In this document: positions 16,656 to 25,907 of the stretch, piece after piece
Layout of the letters: every line of letters begins with the position of its first letter
Position numbering within the stretch: position 1 is the first letter of the stretch
Source of the DNA: Clostridia bacterium
GTDB taxonomy: Bacteria > Bacillota > Clostridia > Christensenellales > DTU072
Direction: 5' to 3'
DNA length: 32,409 nucleotides
NCBI GenBank assembly: GCA_024685275.1
Contig: JAIKVY010000106.1
Coordinates: 1-32,409 of the forward strand
Translations under genes and position numbers: made by a program
The notes under the pieces: generated by a model
Database searches by the model: none
What the model saw: only the letters and a program-made list of their open reading frames with translations
What the model was told of the DNA's origin: nothing

Positions 16656-17633
16656 TTACTTCCTAAACAAAATTTTATTCATCAAGTGAAAACGCAATTT
16701 AAAAAATAGAAAAAAGACTCTGTCTTTTTTTGATTTAAATTTATACTTTAATGTATAATTTTTATATATAAATGATTTTCTAATAATATTAAATGATTTT
16801 CTTTGTTCACTTAATGAAAACTCCCTATATGCCCTTTTTATAAAAGAAATAGGTTGCCATGAGAGCCTGTTAATTATTTTGTCAGAACAACTATTTAAAC
16901 TTATCCTGTATTTATCAAATATTGTTCTATATATATAACTTGATATCAAAATATTCTCGTAATAATCTTTTGCAATCAAGGAATTACTGGCACTCTCCAA
17001 ATTGGTTCTATATAAATAGAGAACCTTGGGAATTACTGATAATTCGTTTGTTTGTTGCAAAACATTAAACAGCATCAAAAAGTCTTCTTGGCTTCTTATA
17101 TCCTTTTTCATGTCGGTTGTAGTTAAACATGATGAATAAAATGACTTCTTAAAACAATATACGCAAAGGGAAATACAATTATTTTTTATAAAACAAAATT
17201 CAATTATATTTTTGGAACCTTGTAGAAACTTTTCTTCATAAAGTTCTTGTAAACACGTTTTGCTTCCATCAGCATTCAATTTAGAAATATCATAAAGATA
17301 CACACTTGCATTATATTTTAATATAAAATTGTTGATAACAGAAAGCGCGCCTGTCTCAAGCAAGTCATCGCTATCAAGAAAAATGAAATGATCGCCTTGC
17401 GATTTTTCAATTCCAAATTCTCTAGTAATCCATTGTCCTTCATTCTTTTTATGAAAAACTTTGATTCTTTTGTCTTTGCCCGCAAAATCATCGCAAATTC
17501 TGGGTGATTTATCTGTCGAGCCATCGTCAATTAATAGAAGTTCCCAGTCTGAAAAATCTTGTGCTATTACTGAATTGACACACTCATTTAAATATTTTTC
17601 TGTGTTATAAACGGGACAAATGATACTAATCAT
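16656..17633 (-). CDS. Glycosyltransferase, GT2 family
   Basis: The GT-A domain starts at residue 2: MISIICPVYNTEKYLNECV, LLIDDGSTDKSPRICDDF and FIFLDSDDLLETG, followed by a SQEDFLMLFNV region holding the probable catalytic base. The C-terminal 90 residues are strongly basic and aromatic (KYKFKSKKDRVFFLFFKL), which would hold the enzyme to the membrane. Length 325. TTAAGG just before the ATG serves as ribosome binding site, five bases after the GT8 stop. The sequence resembles beta-linkage-forming capsule GT2 enzymes such as CpsJ/EpsJ, but neither donor nor acceptor can be assigned. Confidence 0.9.
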   Translation of the reverse strand: MISIICPVYNTEKYLNECVNSVIAQDFSDWELLLIDDGSTDKSPRICDDFAGKDKRIKVFHKKNEGQWITREFGIEKSQGDHFIFLDSDDLLETGALSVINNFILKYNASVYLYDISKLNADGSKTCLQELYEEKFLQGSKNIIEFCFIKNNCISLCVYCFKKSFYSSCLTTTDMKKDIRSQEDFLMLFNVLQQTNELSVIPKVLYLYRTNLESASNSLIAKDYYENILISSYIYRTIFDKYRISLNSCSDKIINRLSWQPISFIKRAYREFSLSEQRKSFNIIRKSFIYKNYTLKYKFKSKKDRVFFLFFKLRFHLMNKILFRK

Positions 17634-17638
17634 AAACC

Positions 17639-18448
17639 TTAACTTTTAAAAGAAAGACCTACTTTCTTTCTCATCATTCTCCTATACATATGTAAACATC
17701 TATTTACATCAAATCTTCCGTAGCGAGCATTAACAAGATATTGTCTGAAAAGTTCTTTTTTTGTTAGTTGCCATGGTTTAACAATTCCCCAGTAATGGAT
17801 TATTTTTATATCTTTCCATCCATGTTTAAGGGTCTTTGCTAGTCTATATACAGCCCTGTAGAACTCATTATATTCTTCAGGTATTCTTAGTTCTTTTCGT
17901 TCGAACCAATCAGGATATAAAAAATTAAAAACATCCTGATCGCCAATGTCGCCAGTTTTAGAAGCCTTTCTTGCATTCTCAATATTTGTAACTAAACGAT
18001 TAAAAAAATCGAGATCTGGTTCAATTACCATCAACCCGCTATTAAGATACTTCCACTCCGGGAATTTGATTAAAGCGCTAGCACAAGCCGACATATGAGG
18101 ATAATTAAATAATGAATCAATATTTTTCAAAATTAGGAAATCTAAATCAAGCATGATAACTTTTTTAAACTGTGTTAGTCTCGCTACATTCAATTTAAAA
18201 AAAGTATCACCCCAATGTTTATACAAAGGATTTGAAATTTTGTTCTCTAATTTAATTCTCCCAATTTTAATAATCTTTGCTCCAAAACAATTAAATTTCA
18301 CAGATTTTTCAAAATCAGCTGAACTGTCACTTGGAATTACAACATGCAATGGATATTTTGTCTTCGTTAGTAAAAGTGATTTGCACAAAGTATTTAGCCC
18401 TGCCAAATATTTTTCGTTCGTAATAAAAGTTACAAAGGAATAACTCAT
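17639..18448 (-). CDS. Glycosyltransferase, GT8 family (glycogenin/LgtC-like)
   Basis: This is a retaining GT-A enzyme, the only GT8 in the locus. It starts MSYSFVTFITNEKYLAGLNT, the family's first strand, and has the metal-binding DxD in VIMLDLDFLILKNIDSLF. It then shows YLNSGLMVIEPD, GDIGDQDVFNFLY and the metal-binding histidine in IIHYWGIVKPW. These match glycogenin and galactinol-synthase-like proteins. The start at 18448 lies two bases after the previous stop; the frame extends to 18511 but would overlap that gene by 61 bases and add an unrelated leader. The likely donor is UDP-glucose or UDP-galactose from family knowledge. Length 269. Confidence 0.9.
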   Translation of the reverse strand: MSYSFVTFITNEKYLAGLNTLCKSLLLTKTKYPLHVVIPSDSSADFEKSVKFNCFGAKIIKIGRIKLENKISNPLYKHWGDTFFKLNVARLTQFKKVIMLDLDFLILKNIDSLFNYPHMSACASALIKFPEWKYLNSGLMVIEPDLDFFNRLVTNIENARKASKTGDIGDQDVFNFLYPDWFERKELRIPEEYNEFYRAVYRLAKTLKHGWKDIKIIHYWGIVKPWQLTKKELFRQYLVNARYGRFDVNRCLHMYRRMMRKKVGLSFKS

Positions 18449-18450
18449 GG

Positions 18451-18987
18451 TCAGATTATTTCTTTCCTTTTTTTTAAAAAATAACATGGAACGCCAACAT
18501 AAATTGACCACTCGTTTAATTCTCCCTTAGCCAATGACATTGCGCCAAGACAAGCCCCTTTTTGCATTTTTGCACCAGGCAATAAAGTTGAACCGGTTCC
18601 TATCACTGAGTAATCATCTAAATATACAGGCGCAGTTATCAATTTTCTATTTGATGGCATTTCCATCGAGCCAACATAATTCCCGGAAGAAAAATCGTCT
18701 GTTTTTGAATAAAGAGCACATCTAGAAGAAATAGACACATGATTACCAATAAAAATTCCGTCATCCCCTCCATAAAGAAAAGAGCCAGCAGAAATATGAA
18801 CATTATCTTTTATGCAAACCTTACCGCTCAAAATACAAAAATCATCAATTCTTACATTTGAGCCAATTCTCATTTGTTCAGGACTATAAAGAGAAGCTTT
18901 TCTACTTATTAAAACATTTTTACCAACTGATAAAAAACCAATTTTGCTAATCTCTCTTTGAGTTAAAAAACTATCTTTTACTTTCAT
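18451..18987 (-). CDS. Acyltransferase with left-handed beta-helix (LacA/WbbJ-like)
   Basis: Hexapeptide repeats run from about residue 35 to 150 (MRIGSNVRIDDFCIL, VCIKDNVHISAGSFL, IFIGNHVSISSRCAL, DDYSVIGTGSTLLPGAKM), closing with IYVGVPCYFLKKR. The SISSRCALYSKTDDFS segment, where related enzymes carry the catalytic His-containing loop, lacks an evident histidine, so activity is not certain. It would acetylate a glycan sugar, or the 4-amino group made by the aminotransferase at 14610-15701. The ATG overlaps the preceding GT2 by 17 bases with AAAGG upstream. Length 178. Confidence 0.83.
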   Translation of the reverse strand: MKVKDSFLTQREISKIGFLSVGKNVLISRKASLYSPEQMRIGSNVRIDDFCILSGKVCIKDNVHISAGSFLYGGDDGIFIGNHVSISSRCALYSKTDDFSSGNYVGSMEMPSNRKLITAPVYLDDYSVIGTGSTLLPGAKMQKGACLGAMSLAKGELNEWSIYVGVPCYFLKKRKEII

Positions 18988-19969
18988 TTGTAACCTTTCT
19001 CAAACTTGAAAATTTATATTTTAAAACTAGCATGTACACCATATATTTAAGATATATTTTACAAAATAAACTTGAATTTCGATAATCTATTATAGTGCGC
19101 ATAAATAATGAAGATAAGTCGCGTGAAATCATTGAATTATAGATGCTATTTTGTTTTCTTTTTTTATATAAACATACAATGAAAGAAAGGTACCTAAATA
19201 AAATGGAACTGTTTCTTATTGAAGAGTAACATATTGCATCGTCGATATTCTTTATTAAAGCCACACTCTTCTCATTATCGTCTTTACTTATCCAAGAACT
19301 ATTTGAAGTTTTATAGTGACAAAATGTAACAACATCAAGGTAACATAATCGTTTGCTTTGCAATAAAGCGAAACTTATACTATTGTCATCAAAATTATCA
19401 TCATAACAAACAAAAGGAACATTACGATAAATCATTGTTGCAGAAGGTAAATAATAATGCTCAATGTATTTCTTTGTTTTTAAAATAGTCCCACAAGATA
19501 ACCTACGTAGCTTTTCGTCTTTTCCTTCAACGGTACTTATATAACTTGACAAGCAAGCACAACAATATGGAAACTTTTCCAGCATGGACAATTGTAACTG
19601 AATCTTTTTTTCACACGGATAATAATCGTCGCCATCTAAAAAGGTGACGTATTTGCCACTTATATTAGACACACCTAATAAACGACATCGTGAAACTTGA
19701 GCTATTTGGTCTTTTCGATTATCAGTCGAGTTCGTTTGATATAATTTAATTGTGTTTGGATATTTAGTAATCCATTCCTTCACACTCATAACTGTATTAT
19801 CAGTAGAACCGTCATCTATAATAATAACCTCATACGAAAAATTAGTCTGTTGGGAAAACACAGAAGTCAAACATTTATTAACAAATTGCTCTTGATTGTA
19901 AAAAGTAATAATTATTGACAAAAAAATATCATTATTTATTTTAGGAATATGTCTGTAAATCTTTGGCAT
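18971..19969 (-). CDS. Glycosyltransferase, GT2 family
   Basis: The GT-A signature is complete: SIIITFYNQEQFVNKCL, EVIIIDDGSTDNTVM and VTFLDGDDYYPCEKK. I chose the ATG at 19969 (MPKIYRHIPKIN), preceded by AGAGA at suitable spacing, so that the core begins some 15 residues in. The frame extends to a GTG at 20035 that has no ribosome binding site and would add 22 residues unlike the family. Length 332. The C-terminal third is basic and aromatic. Upstream is a 311-base AT-rich gap in which I see no gene, terminator or clear promoter; the small TTAT-rich palindrome around 20196 is weak. Donor unknown. Confidence 0.87.
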   Translation of the reverse strand: MPKIYRHIPKINNDIFLSIIITFYNQEQFVNKCLTSVFSQQTNFSYEVIIIDDGSTDNTVMSVKEWITKYPNTIKLYQTNSTDNRKDQIAQVSRCRLLGVSNISGKYVTFLDGDDYYPCEKKIQLQLSMLEKFPYCCACLSSYISTVEGKDEKLRRLSCGTILKTKKYIEHYYLPSATMIYRNVPFVCYDDNFDDNSISFALLQSKRLCYLDVVTFCHYKTSNSSWISKDDNEKSVALIKNIDDAICYSSIRNSSILFRYLSFIVCLYKKRKQNSIYNSMISRDLSSLFMRTIIDYRNSSLFCKIYLKYMVYMLVLKYKFSSLRKVTNESKR

Positions 19970-20280
19970 CGTATTATCTCTTTTTGTTGTGTGGAATGAT
20001 ATATGATTTTTTTGGAATAACAATTTATAAATCACAATGTTTTTTAATAATTTTAAACCTACAACAACTACTCATTAGCAATACACATTAATAAATAAAT
20101 GATAATTTTATTGAAGCAAGGCTTATTTTTATAAAACCACTATAAAAAATATACAGTATTTCTCCTCATTTTAAAAGCATTTCACACTAACCAGCTTATG
20201 CATTCATGATAACTAATAAAAATAAACTAAGAATCTCATCAATAAAAATGCAAAAGTTATCCTAATAAAACAGATTTTAT

Positions 20281-20856
20281 TTATTTTTTAAATTTAATAT
20301 AACCAATTTTACTTCGAAAAACCTCTTCTCTAAATTGATCACATTCTTTAGTGTGCTCTTTATACTTTTTATAGTATTTATATCCATCTTTATGCTCAAA
20401 AAGAGGCGCATGTTCAATTTCTTTTTTTCTTTTTTCTATATATTCTGCTATTGAGCAAATGCGTTTGGCTGGATTCCCCACATAAACGCTGTTCGACTCG
20501 CAATCGGAACAAACTAAAGAATTTGCTCCAATTATAGTGTTATCACCAATAGTTACGCCTGGTAATATTGTAACCTTGTACCCGATATAACAATTATTGC
20601 CTATTTCAATTTTACCAACCTTAACAGCACCAACTGTTCTAGATGTTGCGGCATCATGTGTAATCATTGAAACGTGTGAAGAAACAATACAATTTTCACC
20701 TATTTTCACCAAATAAGGAAATAAGGAATCTATTCCATTAGGACTGTGCATACTTTCTCGAGTACTAAGAGGAACATAACACCCATTCTTCTCAAGCTCA
20801 ACAAAAGGATCGGTTTCTTTTTGGAAAAGTAAATGAAATAGTGATTTTAATTTCAT
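20281..20856 (-). CDS. Acyltransferase with left-handed beta-helix (CatB/SAT-like)
   Basis: The helix region has VKIGENCIVSSHVSMITHD, GKIEIGNNCYIGYKVTILPGVTIGDNTIIGANSLV and VYVGNPAKRICSI, the standard close of CatB/WbbJ acetyltransferases. The histidine in MITHDAATS (about residue 66) is in the place of the catalytic His. A Lys/Glu-rich C-terminal tail of 50 residues (KKEIEHAPLFEHKDG onward) follows. It probably acetylates a glycan sugar. Gaps of about 100 bases to the right and several hundred to the left set it somewhat apart from its tightly packed neighbours. No good ribosome binding site precedes the ATG. Length 191. Confidence 0.86.
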   Translation of the reverse strand: MKLKSLFHLLFQKETDPFVELEKNGCYVPLSTRESMHSPNGIDSLFPYLVKIGENCIVSSHVSMITHDAATSRTVGAVKVGKIEIGNNCYIGYKVTILPGVTIGDNTIIGANSLVCSDCESNSVYVGNPAKRICSIAEYIEKRKKEIEHAPLFEHKDGYKYYKKYKEHTKECDQFREEVFRSKIGYIKFKK

Positions 20857-20959
20857 ATTTTCTATAATAACAAAAAGATTTTAAAAATTACAATTCAAAA
20901 CCTCAACTTTGCTTTAATCAGAATGTATATAACCTTCAGATTAAAAAGAACGATAATTT

Positions 20960-21898
20960 TTAAATTTTGATTCCAAAAAGCTTCATTAAAAAAACAAAAA
21001 GATAAAAAAGGCGGGTGTTGAAGAAAAACAATCTTTCTCTTTTTGAATCCTCATTATATTTTTGTTTCTTAAGAATATATACTTTTTTTAATTCCGTTCT
21101 TTCGTTTTTTAAGGATAAAGTTCGATAATTTTTAATAAGTAAATTAAAACAATCCATGTAGAATTTTTCAAATAATAATTCGTTATTTGTGTTGAAATAT
21201 AAACGACATCTATCCAAAAGAATACTTATTTTTAATCTAACAACGTCCTTTTCCTGGCGCGAATGAGTGATAGATGAATCTCGCATTCTATAAAAGTATA
21301 ATTCATCATTCAAAAATGCAACTTTTTTACATCTGGACGTAATATGATGCATGATATACTCATCTTCTGAGGTTGTGCCTTCTTTAAATCTTAATCGATC
21401 AAAAATATATGACTTAAAAATTTTATTGCAACATGATGGCTTATTACCACCACCAAAGTGTCTTAACCAAAAATCATTTTCAGAAATATATTCAAAATTT
21501 CTCTCTTCTCTATTTTGAGGCAATATAATTTTTTTTGAAAAGAACTTAAACTTGCACATTGTAAAATCAACATCTGCAGTGAAAGCAGAATAAAGAATTT
21601 CCAAAAATCTTTTGTCAACAATATCGTCTGAATCAATAAACGAAACGAACTCGCCTTTGTGAATATCAAGCCCAGTATTTCTAGCAGAAGAAAGGCCTCC
21701 GTTTTTTTTATGAATGACAACAACTCTTTCGTCTTTTTTGACATACTCATCACAAATTGATGGGCAATTGTCTTTGGAACCATCATCCACAAGTATTAAC
21801 TCAAAATCACGAAAAGTCTGATTTAAAATACTATCCACACATTCTCTGAGATAGTCTTCTACATTATAAACAGGGACAATTACACTAATAAGAGGCAT
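20960..21898 (-). CDS. Glycosyltransferase, GT2 family
   Basis: This is a clear GT-A member: MPLISVIVPVYNVEDYLREC, LILVDDGSKDNCPSICDEY, GLSSARNTGLDI and SFIDSDDIVDKRF, with a later SEDEYIMHH catalytic region. It resembles EpsH/CpsI-like enzymes that add hexose or HexNAc, but the donor is not proven. The ATG at 21898 gives the usual family start; the frame extends 18 codons further to an ATG at 21952, and neither has a strong ribosome binding site. The C-terminal 60 residues are basic and hydrophobic. Length 312. About 150 bases separate it from the GT4 gene upstream. Confidence 0.88.
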   Translation of the reverse strand: MPLISVIVPVYNVEDYLRECVDSILNQTFRDFELILVDDGSKDNCPSICDEYVKKDERVVVIHKKNGGLSSARNTGLDIHKGEFVSFIDSDDIVDKRFLEILYSAFTADVDFTMCKFKFFSKKIILPQNREERNFEYISENDFWLRHFGGGNKPSCCNKIFKSYIFDRLRFKEGTTSEDEYIMHHITSRCKKVAFLNDELYFYRMRDSSITHSRQEKDVVRLKISILLDRCRLYFNTNNELLFEKFYMDCFNLLIKNYRTLSLKNERTELKKVYILKKQKYNEDSKRERLFFFNTRLFYLFVFLMKLFGIKI

Positions 21899-22054
21899 TT
21901 TAAATAATGATTTAGATAGATTATTAACTAAAAAATATTGAATTACAAACATTTTCTAAGCAACAATCAAATGTCATTGGCTAAGTGTTGATTCACAGCT
22001 GCAATTTAAATGTGTCTTGTATTTAGCCACATAAATGAAGCAATGAAGGATTGA

Positions 22055-23230
22055 TTATTTAATTAAATAGGAAAATAAAGAGGCAAGATCATTATTTCTG
22101 TCAATTTGATTATCTTTATTTAAGTTCTTCACTAAAGAAAACCTAAAATTTGAATCATCTATTAATCTCTTAATTGCTATAAACAATGCATCTACATCAG
22201 TTTTATCAACAATAACAGCAGTTTCGCCATTTGTAAATTGCTCATCCATTCCGTTTACATTAGTAACTATTATTGGCTTGCAAAGAAGTTTTGCCTCATT
22301 TGTCGTAGTGCAATATCCTTCGGTAAATGATGGTTGAACATACAAATCACAACATTTCATATAATTATAAGGATTTTGTAAATTCCCTGTCATTATTAAT
22401 TCATCATCTAATTTTTTACTTTTAATTGATATATGTAGGGCATTATTAAGAGGGCCATCACCAATCAAAATCCAACGAAAACTATACTTCTGGTTTTTTA
22501 ATTTTTCGGCTATAGACGGAATCAGCATAACACCCTTTTCTTCGGATAATCTAGAGACGGTTAAAATAAAAAATTCTTTACTTCTCTCATTCAATGGCAT
22601 ATTCGCTTTAGTCAATATTTCTTTTTTGTTCAAAAGGTTATAAAAAACACTTGTTTTAGAGGAGAGAACTGGTAAATGAGATATAAAATCTTTTTTTACC
22701 CCCTGAGAAACACAATAAAAATGGTCGAAAAAGGAATAATAATCAGGGGTAATTCTTTGGAAACCAGATCCATGAATCCAGGCAATTCTTTTTTTTGCAT
22801 TGAAATTAAAAATTACATTTGTTAATAAAGTCCTTGAAACTCCATTATAACAAATAACTGCATTGTATTTCTTTTTAGAAATCTTTGGGTAGCCTTTTAA
22901 AATGATGTATTTCCTTTTATATTCGTTTTTATAAAACAAAGACAAAAATGAGAAAAAATAAACTTTTAAAGCACTTATAATTTTGAATTTAAATACCATT
23001 TCTCGTAAAGTTAATCTCTCTTTATGAGTCTTATTATATTCAAAGTTGATATTTACATTCTCATTTATCTGATTAATAAAAAAATCGTCTTTCTTAAATA
23101 AGTACAAATCAACATTGAATAAAGAGTAATCAAACGCATTAAGTAAATTTACAAGCACTTTTTCTACACCACCGGCTGTCAATGATGTATGTATAACAGC
23201 TATATTGTATTGTCTTTTATTTTTATTCAT
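22055..23230 (-). CDS. Glycosyltransferase, GT4 family
   Basis: The protein opens YNIAVIHTSLTAGGVEKVLV, with the glycine-rich GGVEK acceptor loop of GT4. The donor domain shows ILTVSRLSEEKGVMLIP, RWILIGDGPLNNAL and the catalytic LYVQPSFTEGYCTTTNEAKL, with glutamates seven residues apart. Length 391. The ribosome binding site GAGG lies nine bases before the ATG. Upstream is a 251-base intergenic region with two inverted repeats (23351-23387 and 23438-23470), so a separate transcript start or an attenuation point is possible. The donor is unknown; retaining chemistry is expected from the family. Confidence 0.92.
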   Translation of the reverse strand: MNKNKRQYNIAVIHTSLTAGGVEKVLVNLLNAFDYSLFNVDLYLFKKDDFFINQINENVNINFEYNKTHKERLTLREMVFKFKIISALKVYFFSFLSLFYKNEYKRKYIILKGYPKISKKKYNAVICYNGVSRTLLTNVIFNFNAKKRIAWIHGSGFQRITPDYYSFFDHFYCVSQGVKKDFISHLPVLSSKTSVFYNLLNKKEILTKANMPLNERSKEFFILTVSRLSEEKGVMLIPSIAEKLKNQKYSFRWILIGDGPLNNALHISIKSKKLDDELIMTGNLQNPYNYMKCCDLYVQPSFTEGYCTTTNEAKLLCKPIIVTNVNGMDEQFTNGETAVIVDKTDVDALFIAIKRLIDDSNFRFSLVKNLNKDNQIDRNNDLASLFSYLIK

Positions 23231-23350
23231 CCAATAACCTCAAGGATAGATTTTAAATAGAGTTAAATTCTACATATAAATGTTAACATTATTATTGTAA
23301 ATTTTATTTGTATTTTAGTCACTGGTTTATATAAACAATTATGAAAATAA

Positions 23351-23387
23351 ATAAGTATGATGCAACAAAAAGTTGCGGCTTACTTAT
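23351..23387 (-). terminator. Bipartite hairpin between the GT10 and GT4 genes
   Basis: Outer arms ATAAGTA/TACTTAT (23351-23357 and 23381-23387) and inner arms GCAAC/GTTGC (23362-23366 and 23372-23376) enclose a five-base loop, with a four-by-four internal loop. On the minus strand it is followed by TTATTTATTTTC, a loose T-rich stretch. It could be a weak terminator or an RNA-processing structure. Confidence 0.4.
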
Positions 23388-23437
23388 ATTCTAAATCAAT
23401 TCAATAAAAGACGAAAAATATGTGCACCGTCTCTCTT

Positions 23438-23470
23438 ATCAATGTGAAAATATATTATTTACACATTGAT
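23438..23470. repeat. Perfect 9-bp inverted repeat just after the GT10 gene
   Basis: ATCAATGTG (23438-23446) and CACATTGAT (23462-23470) are exact inverted copies separated by 15 AT-rich bases. The repeat begins 12 bases after the GT10 stop. It has no T run on the minus strand, so a binding site for a dimeric regulator or an mRNA-stabilising hairpin is as likely as a terminator. Confidence 0.55.
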
Positions 23471-23481
23471 TATTATTAAAA

Positions 23482-24546
23482 TTATTTAACCTGTTTTCTT
23501 TTATGCGTTTTAATTCTAAGAAGAAGCCTGACAAAAATATTAGATTTGATGGATTTGAATTTATTAGCACTCGTTTCAGATTCGATAATTCTGTTTTTAA
23601 TCAGTTCTTCTCTATTAATCTCTATCAACCGTTTTCCTTTTTTTCCGTTTGCTAATTCATAAACAAAAATACATGCATTGTCGAGTGTGTCTTTAACAAA
23701 ATTGTTTTCTAAAAATGGTGGTTCGCTAATAATCTCACAAAAAAGTCGATCATCATTATCTATTTTCACAATTCTATTTAACAGTTCTTCATCGGTATCG
23801 TAATCTTCTATAAAAATAAACCTTTTAGGGTTAAATATTTTCTTAATATCTTCTGTCGCATATACAATAGGTATTTCATTTGCGTACAAAGAATGGACTA
23901 TCTTTTCGTTAATAAACCAGTCTTTTTTTATTGATTGTATGCAAATGGAAAACTTGCATTTATTTTGATAATTAATTTTAGATTTATTGCCATTTAGGCA
24001 AGAAACCGTTTCATTATTCGGTTGATTATTTAGAAATGTTCCAGCGGACTCAACTTTTTTATATGAATTAAGTAAATCAAAATATTTTTTCCTAGAAACA
24101 TCGATACCATCATGGTTGTAAATCATTTCACAAAAGATTGTTTTTTCTTTAATTATTTCTTTGCATTGAGCAAATGTTTTTTGTGATAATGCTGTACCAA
24201 AATATTCCATTGAATAAACAAACTCAGGATAAAAACAATTTCTGCCATTAAAATTATATGGTTCAAAACAAAAACAATAGTCAAAGAATAGAAAATCGGG
24301 TGATAAAACTTCCGAAATAAACAAAACTTTTATGATCTTAGGATCTGTGTTACAGGCATCAAAAATAAAATTCCCAAAAGTCCCAAAAAAGCAGATATCC
24401 GGATCATCAGAAATTACAAGTTCAATATTGTTCTCAAATAAATATGGATTATTATTAAACGCTTTTCCCAATTGTTTTATATTAAAACCTGGCCAAAAAT
24501 CTTTAAAAGCAATTTTAATTTTTTTCTTAGTTAATAATTGTTTCAT
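23482..24546 (-). CDS. Glycosyltransferase, GT10 family (alpha-1,3/1,4-fucosyltransferase-like)
   Basis: The N-terminal half is divergent (KIAFKDFWPGFN, then DDPDICFFG), but the C-terminal half carries the GT10 signature. Seen are RKKYFDLLNSYKKVESAGTF, then KFSICIQSIKKDWFINEKI (about 198-216, where the family has F-E-N-S...TEK), then IPIVYATEDIKKIFNPKRFI and ISEPPF. GT10 enzymes transfer fucose from GDP-fucose to GlcNAc/Glc, as in Lewis-type structures. No GDP-fucose genes (Gmd, Fcl, Fkp) are in the window, so donor supply must come from elsewhere or the donor differs. The usual glutamate of the N-terminal FEN-type motif reads IQS here. Length 354; weak ribosome binding site. Confidence 0.82.
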   Translation of the reverse strand: MKQLLTKKKIKIAFKDFWPGFNIKQLGKAFNNNPYLFENNIELVISDDPDICFFGTFGNFIFDACNTDPKIIKVLFISEVLSPDFLFFDYCFCFEPYNFNGRNCFYPEFVYSMEYFGTALSQKTFAQCKEIIKEKTIFCEMIYNHDGIDVSRKKYFDLLNSYKKVESAGTFLNNQPNNETVSCLNGNKSKINYQNKCKFSICIQSIKKDWFINEKIVHSLYANEIPIVYATEDIKKIFNPKRFIFIEDYDTDEELLNRIVKIDNDDRLFCEIISEPPFLENNFVKDTLDNACIFVYELANGKKGKRLIEINREELIKNRIIESETSANKFKSIKSNIFVRLLLRIKTHKRKQVK

Positions 24547-24610
24547 ATTAATTTGTAATTAAATTTGGATGTTTCTTTAATTTGCTATAAAAACGAAATT
24601 TAAAATAAAT

Positions 24611-25894
24611 TTATTTCTCTTTAAGAATGCTGATATTGCTAAACTCAATGTTGCCAAAATACATTGAATTCCATTTTATGCCTTTAGTTTTATAGTTTTG
24701 TATCTTAAAATAAAATTTGCATACAGGTTGATCATATGAAATATGATTACCATATTCATCAACAGAAAAAATATCTATTGCAAAGGAATAAGATCCGGAC
24801 ACCAAACCTCCAATATTCAAAGAAAGGCAAACTGTATTTTCCCCTTTTTTTATAGTTAAATCCTCAACTTTTGTTTGAGCGGTTCCAACAGGGAAATTTT
24901 GATCAGAAAATATGGTCAATAGAAGTGAGGAATCAATAAAATCTCTGCTAGACAAAATTTTTAATTTAAAACTTATTGGCTCACCATCTACAAAATATGC
25001 TTCATTTTTCTTCAAAAATTCAAGTGAAGATATCCTTAAAATACTTCCATGGAATGAAGATGGGCGCGGAATATCATTAACATCAAAAAAAGTTTCAGAG
25101 CAGCTGTCTTTAACACCTAAATAACATTTGATACCATCGGAAACGTCACCATCAAAAACAACGTGGCCCGATTTTAAAACAATAACTCTATCACACAATT
25201 GTTTAATAGTATTCATGTTGTGAGAGACATAAAGAATCGTTCTATCATCTTGTTCTGAAACGTGTTTCATTTTAGATAAACACTTATTTTGGAAAGCCAT
25301 ATCTCCAACCGCTAAAACCTCATCCATAATCATTATCTCTGAGTTAAGATGAGCAGCAACACTAAATGCGAGTTTTACATACATGCCCGAAGAATATCTT
25401 TTAACTGGAGTATCGATAAATTGTCGAACTTCAGAAAACTCAATAATATCTTCCATCTTGGCGTCAATTTCTTTTTTAGTCATACCTAAAATTGCGCCAT
25501 TCATATAGATATTTTCTCTACCAGTTAATTCAGGATGAAAGCCTGTTCCGACTTCAAGCATTGATGCAACACGACCGTTGAGGTATATTTTGCCTTCTGT
25601 TGGCCCTGTAACTCTCGAAATAAGTTTTAATAACGTGGATTTACCAGCGCCATTATGACCAATGATACCAATGCGTTCACCCTTTTTAACTTCAAAAGAA
25701 ATGTTATCTAATGCTTTAAACTTTTCACCTTTGTTATAGTTTTTTGCGCCTATTTTCTTTGTAGGGTCTTCCTTTTTTAGAATTTTGGCTTTTAATCTTT
25801 GAAGTTCATCTCTTAAAGTGGTCCCACCAATCTCACCAAGTTTATAAACTTTGGAGACATTTTCAACTTTTAACATAATTTCATCTGTTTTCAT
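24611..25894 (-). CDS. wzt: Polysaccharide ABC transporter ATP-binding protein with C-terminal cargo domain
   Basis: This is the ATPase of a glycan exporter. It has Walker A GHNGAGKST (80-87), a SMLEVGTGFHPELTG stretch diagnostic of Wzt/TagH-type transporters, signature RYSSGMYVKLA (166-176), Walker B IMIMDEVLAVGD (187-198) and the switch histidine in VSHN (225). From about residue 280 a separate beta-rich domain follows (LEFLKKNEAYFVDGEPISF, then LTIFSDQNFPVG), matching the Wzt C-terminal carbohydrate-binding domain that recognises the modified chain end before export. AGGAGG seven bases before the ATG is the best ribosome binding site in the locus. Length 427; the permease gene lies 13 bases upstream. 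Confidence 0.95.
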   Translation of the reverse strand: MKTDEIMLKVENVSKVYKLGEIGGTTLRDELQRLKAKILKKEDPTKKIGAKNYNKGEKFKALDNISFEVKKGERIGIIGHNGAGKSTLLKLISRVTGPTEGKIYLNGRVASMLEVGTGFHPELTGRENIYMNGAILGMTKKEIDAKMEDIIEFSEVRQFIDTPVKRYSSGMYVKLAFSVAAHLNSEIMIMDEVLAVGDMAFQNKCLSKMKHVSEQDDRTILYVSHNMNTIKQLCDRVIVLKSGHVVFDGDVSDGIKCYLGVKDSCSETFFDVNDIPRPSSFHGSILRISSLEFLKKNEAYFVDGEPISFKLKILSSRDFIDSSLLLTIFSDQNFPVGTAQTKVEDLTIKKGENTVCLSLNIGGLVSGSYSFAIDIFSVDEYGNHISYDQPVCKFYFKIQNYKTKGIKWNSMYFGNIEFSNISILKEK

Positions 25895-25907
25895 ATAATG
25901 CCTCCTA

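Noticed and set aside
17318..17530. Minus-strand 70-residue frame inside a GT2 gene
   Set aside because: Shifted frame within a gene whose own frame carries the GT2 motifs.
20036..20280. Possible promoter or terminator in the AT-rich gap
   Set aside because: No -35/-10 pair with acceptable spacing and no stable hairpin followed by a T run was found; small palindromes are expected by chance in such sequence.
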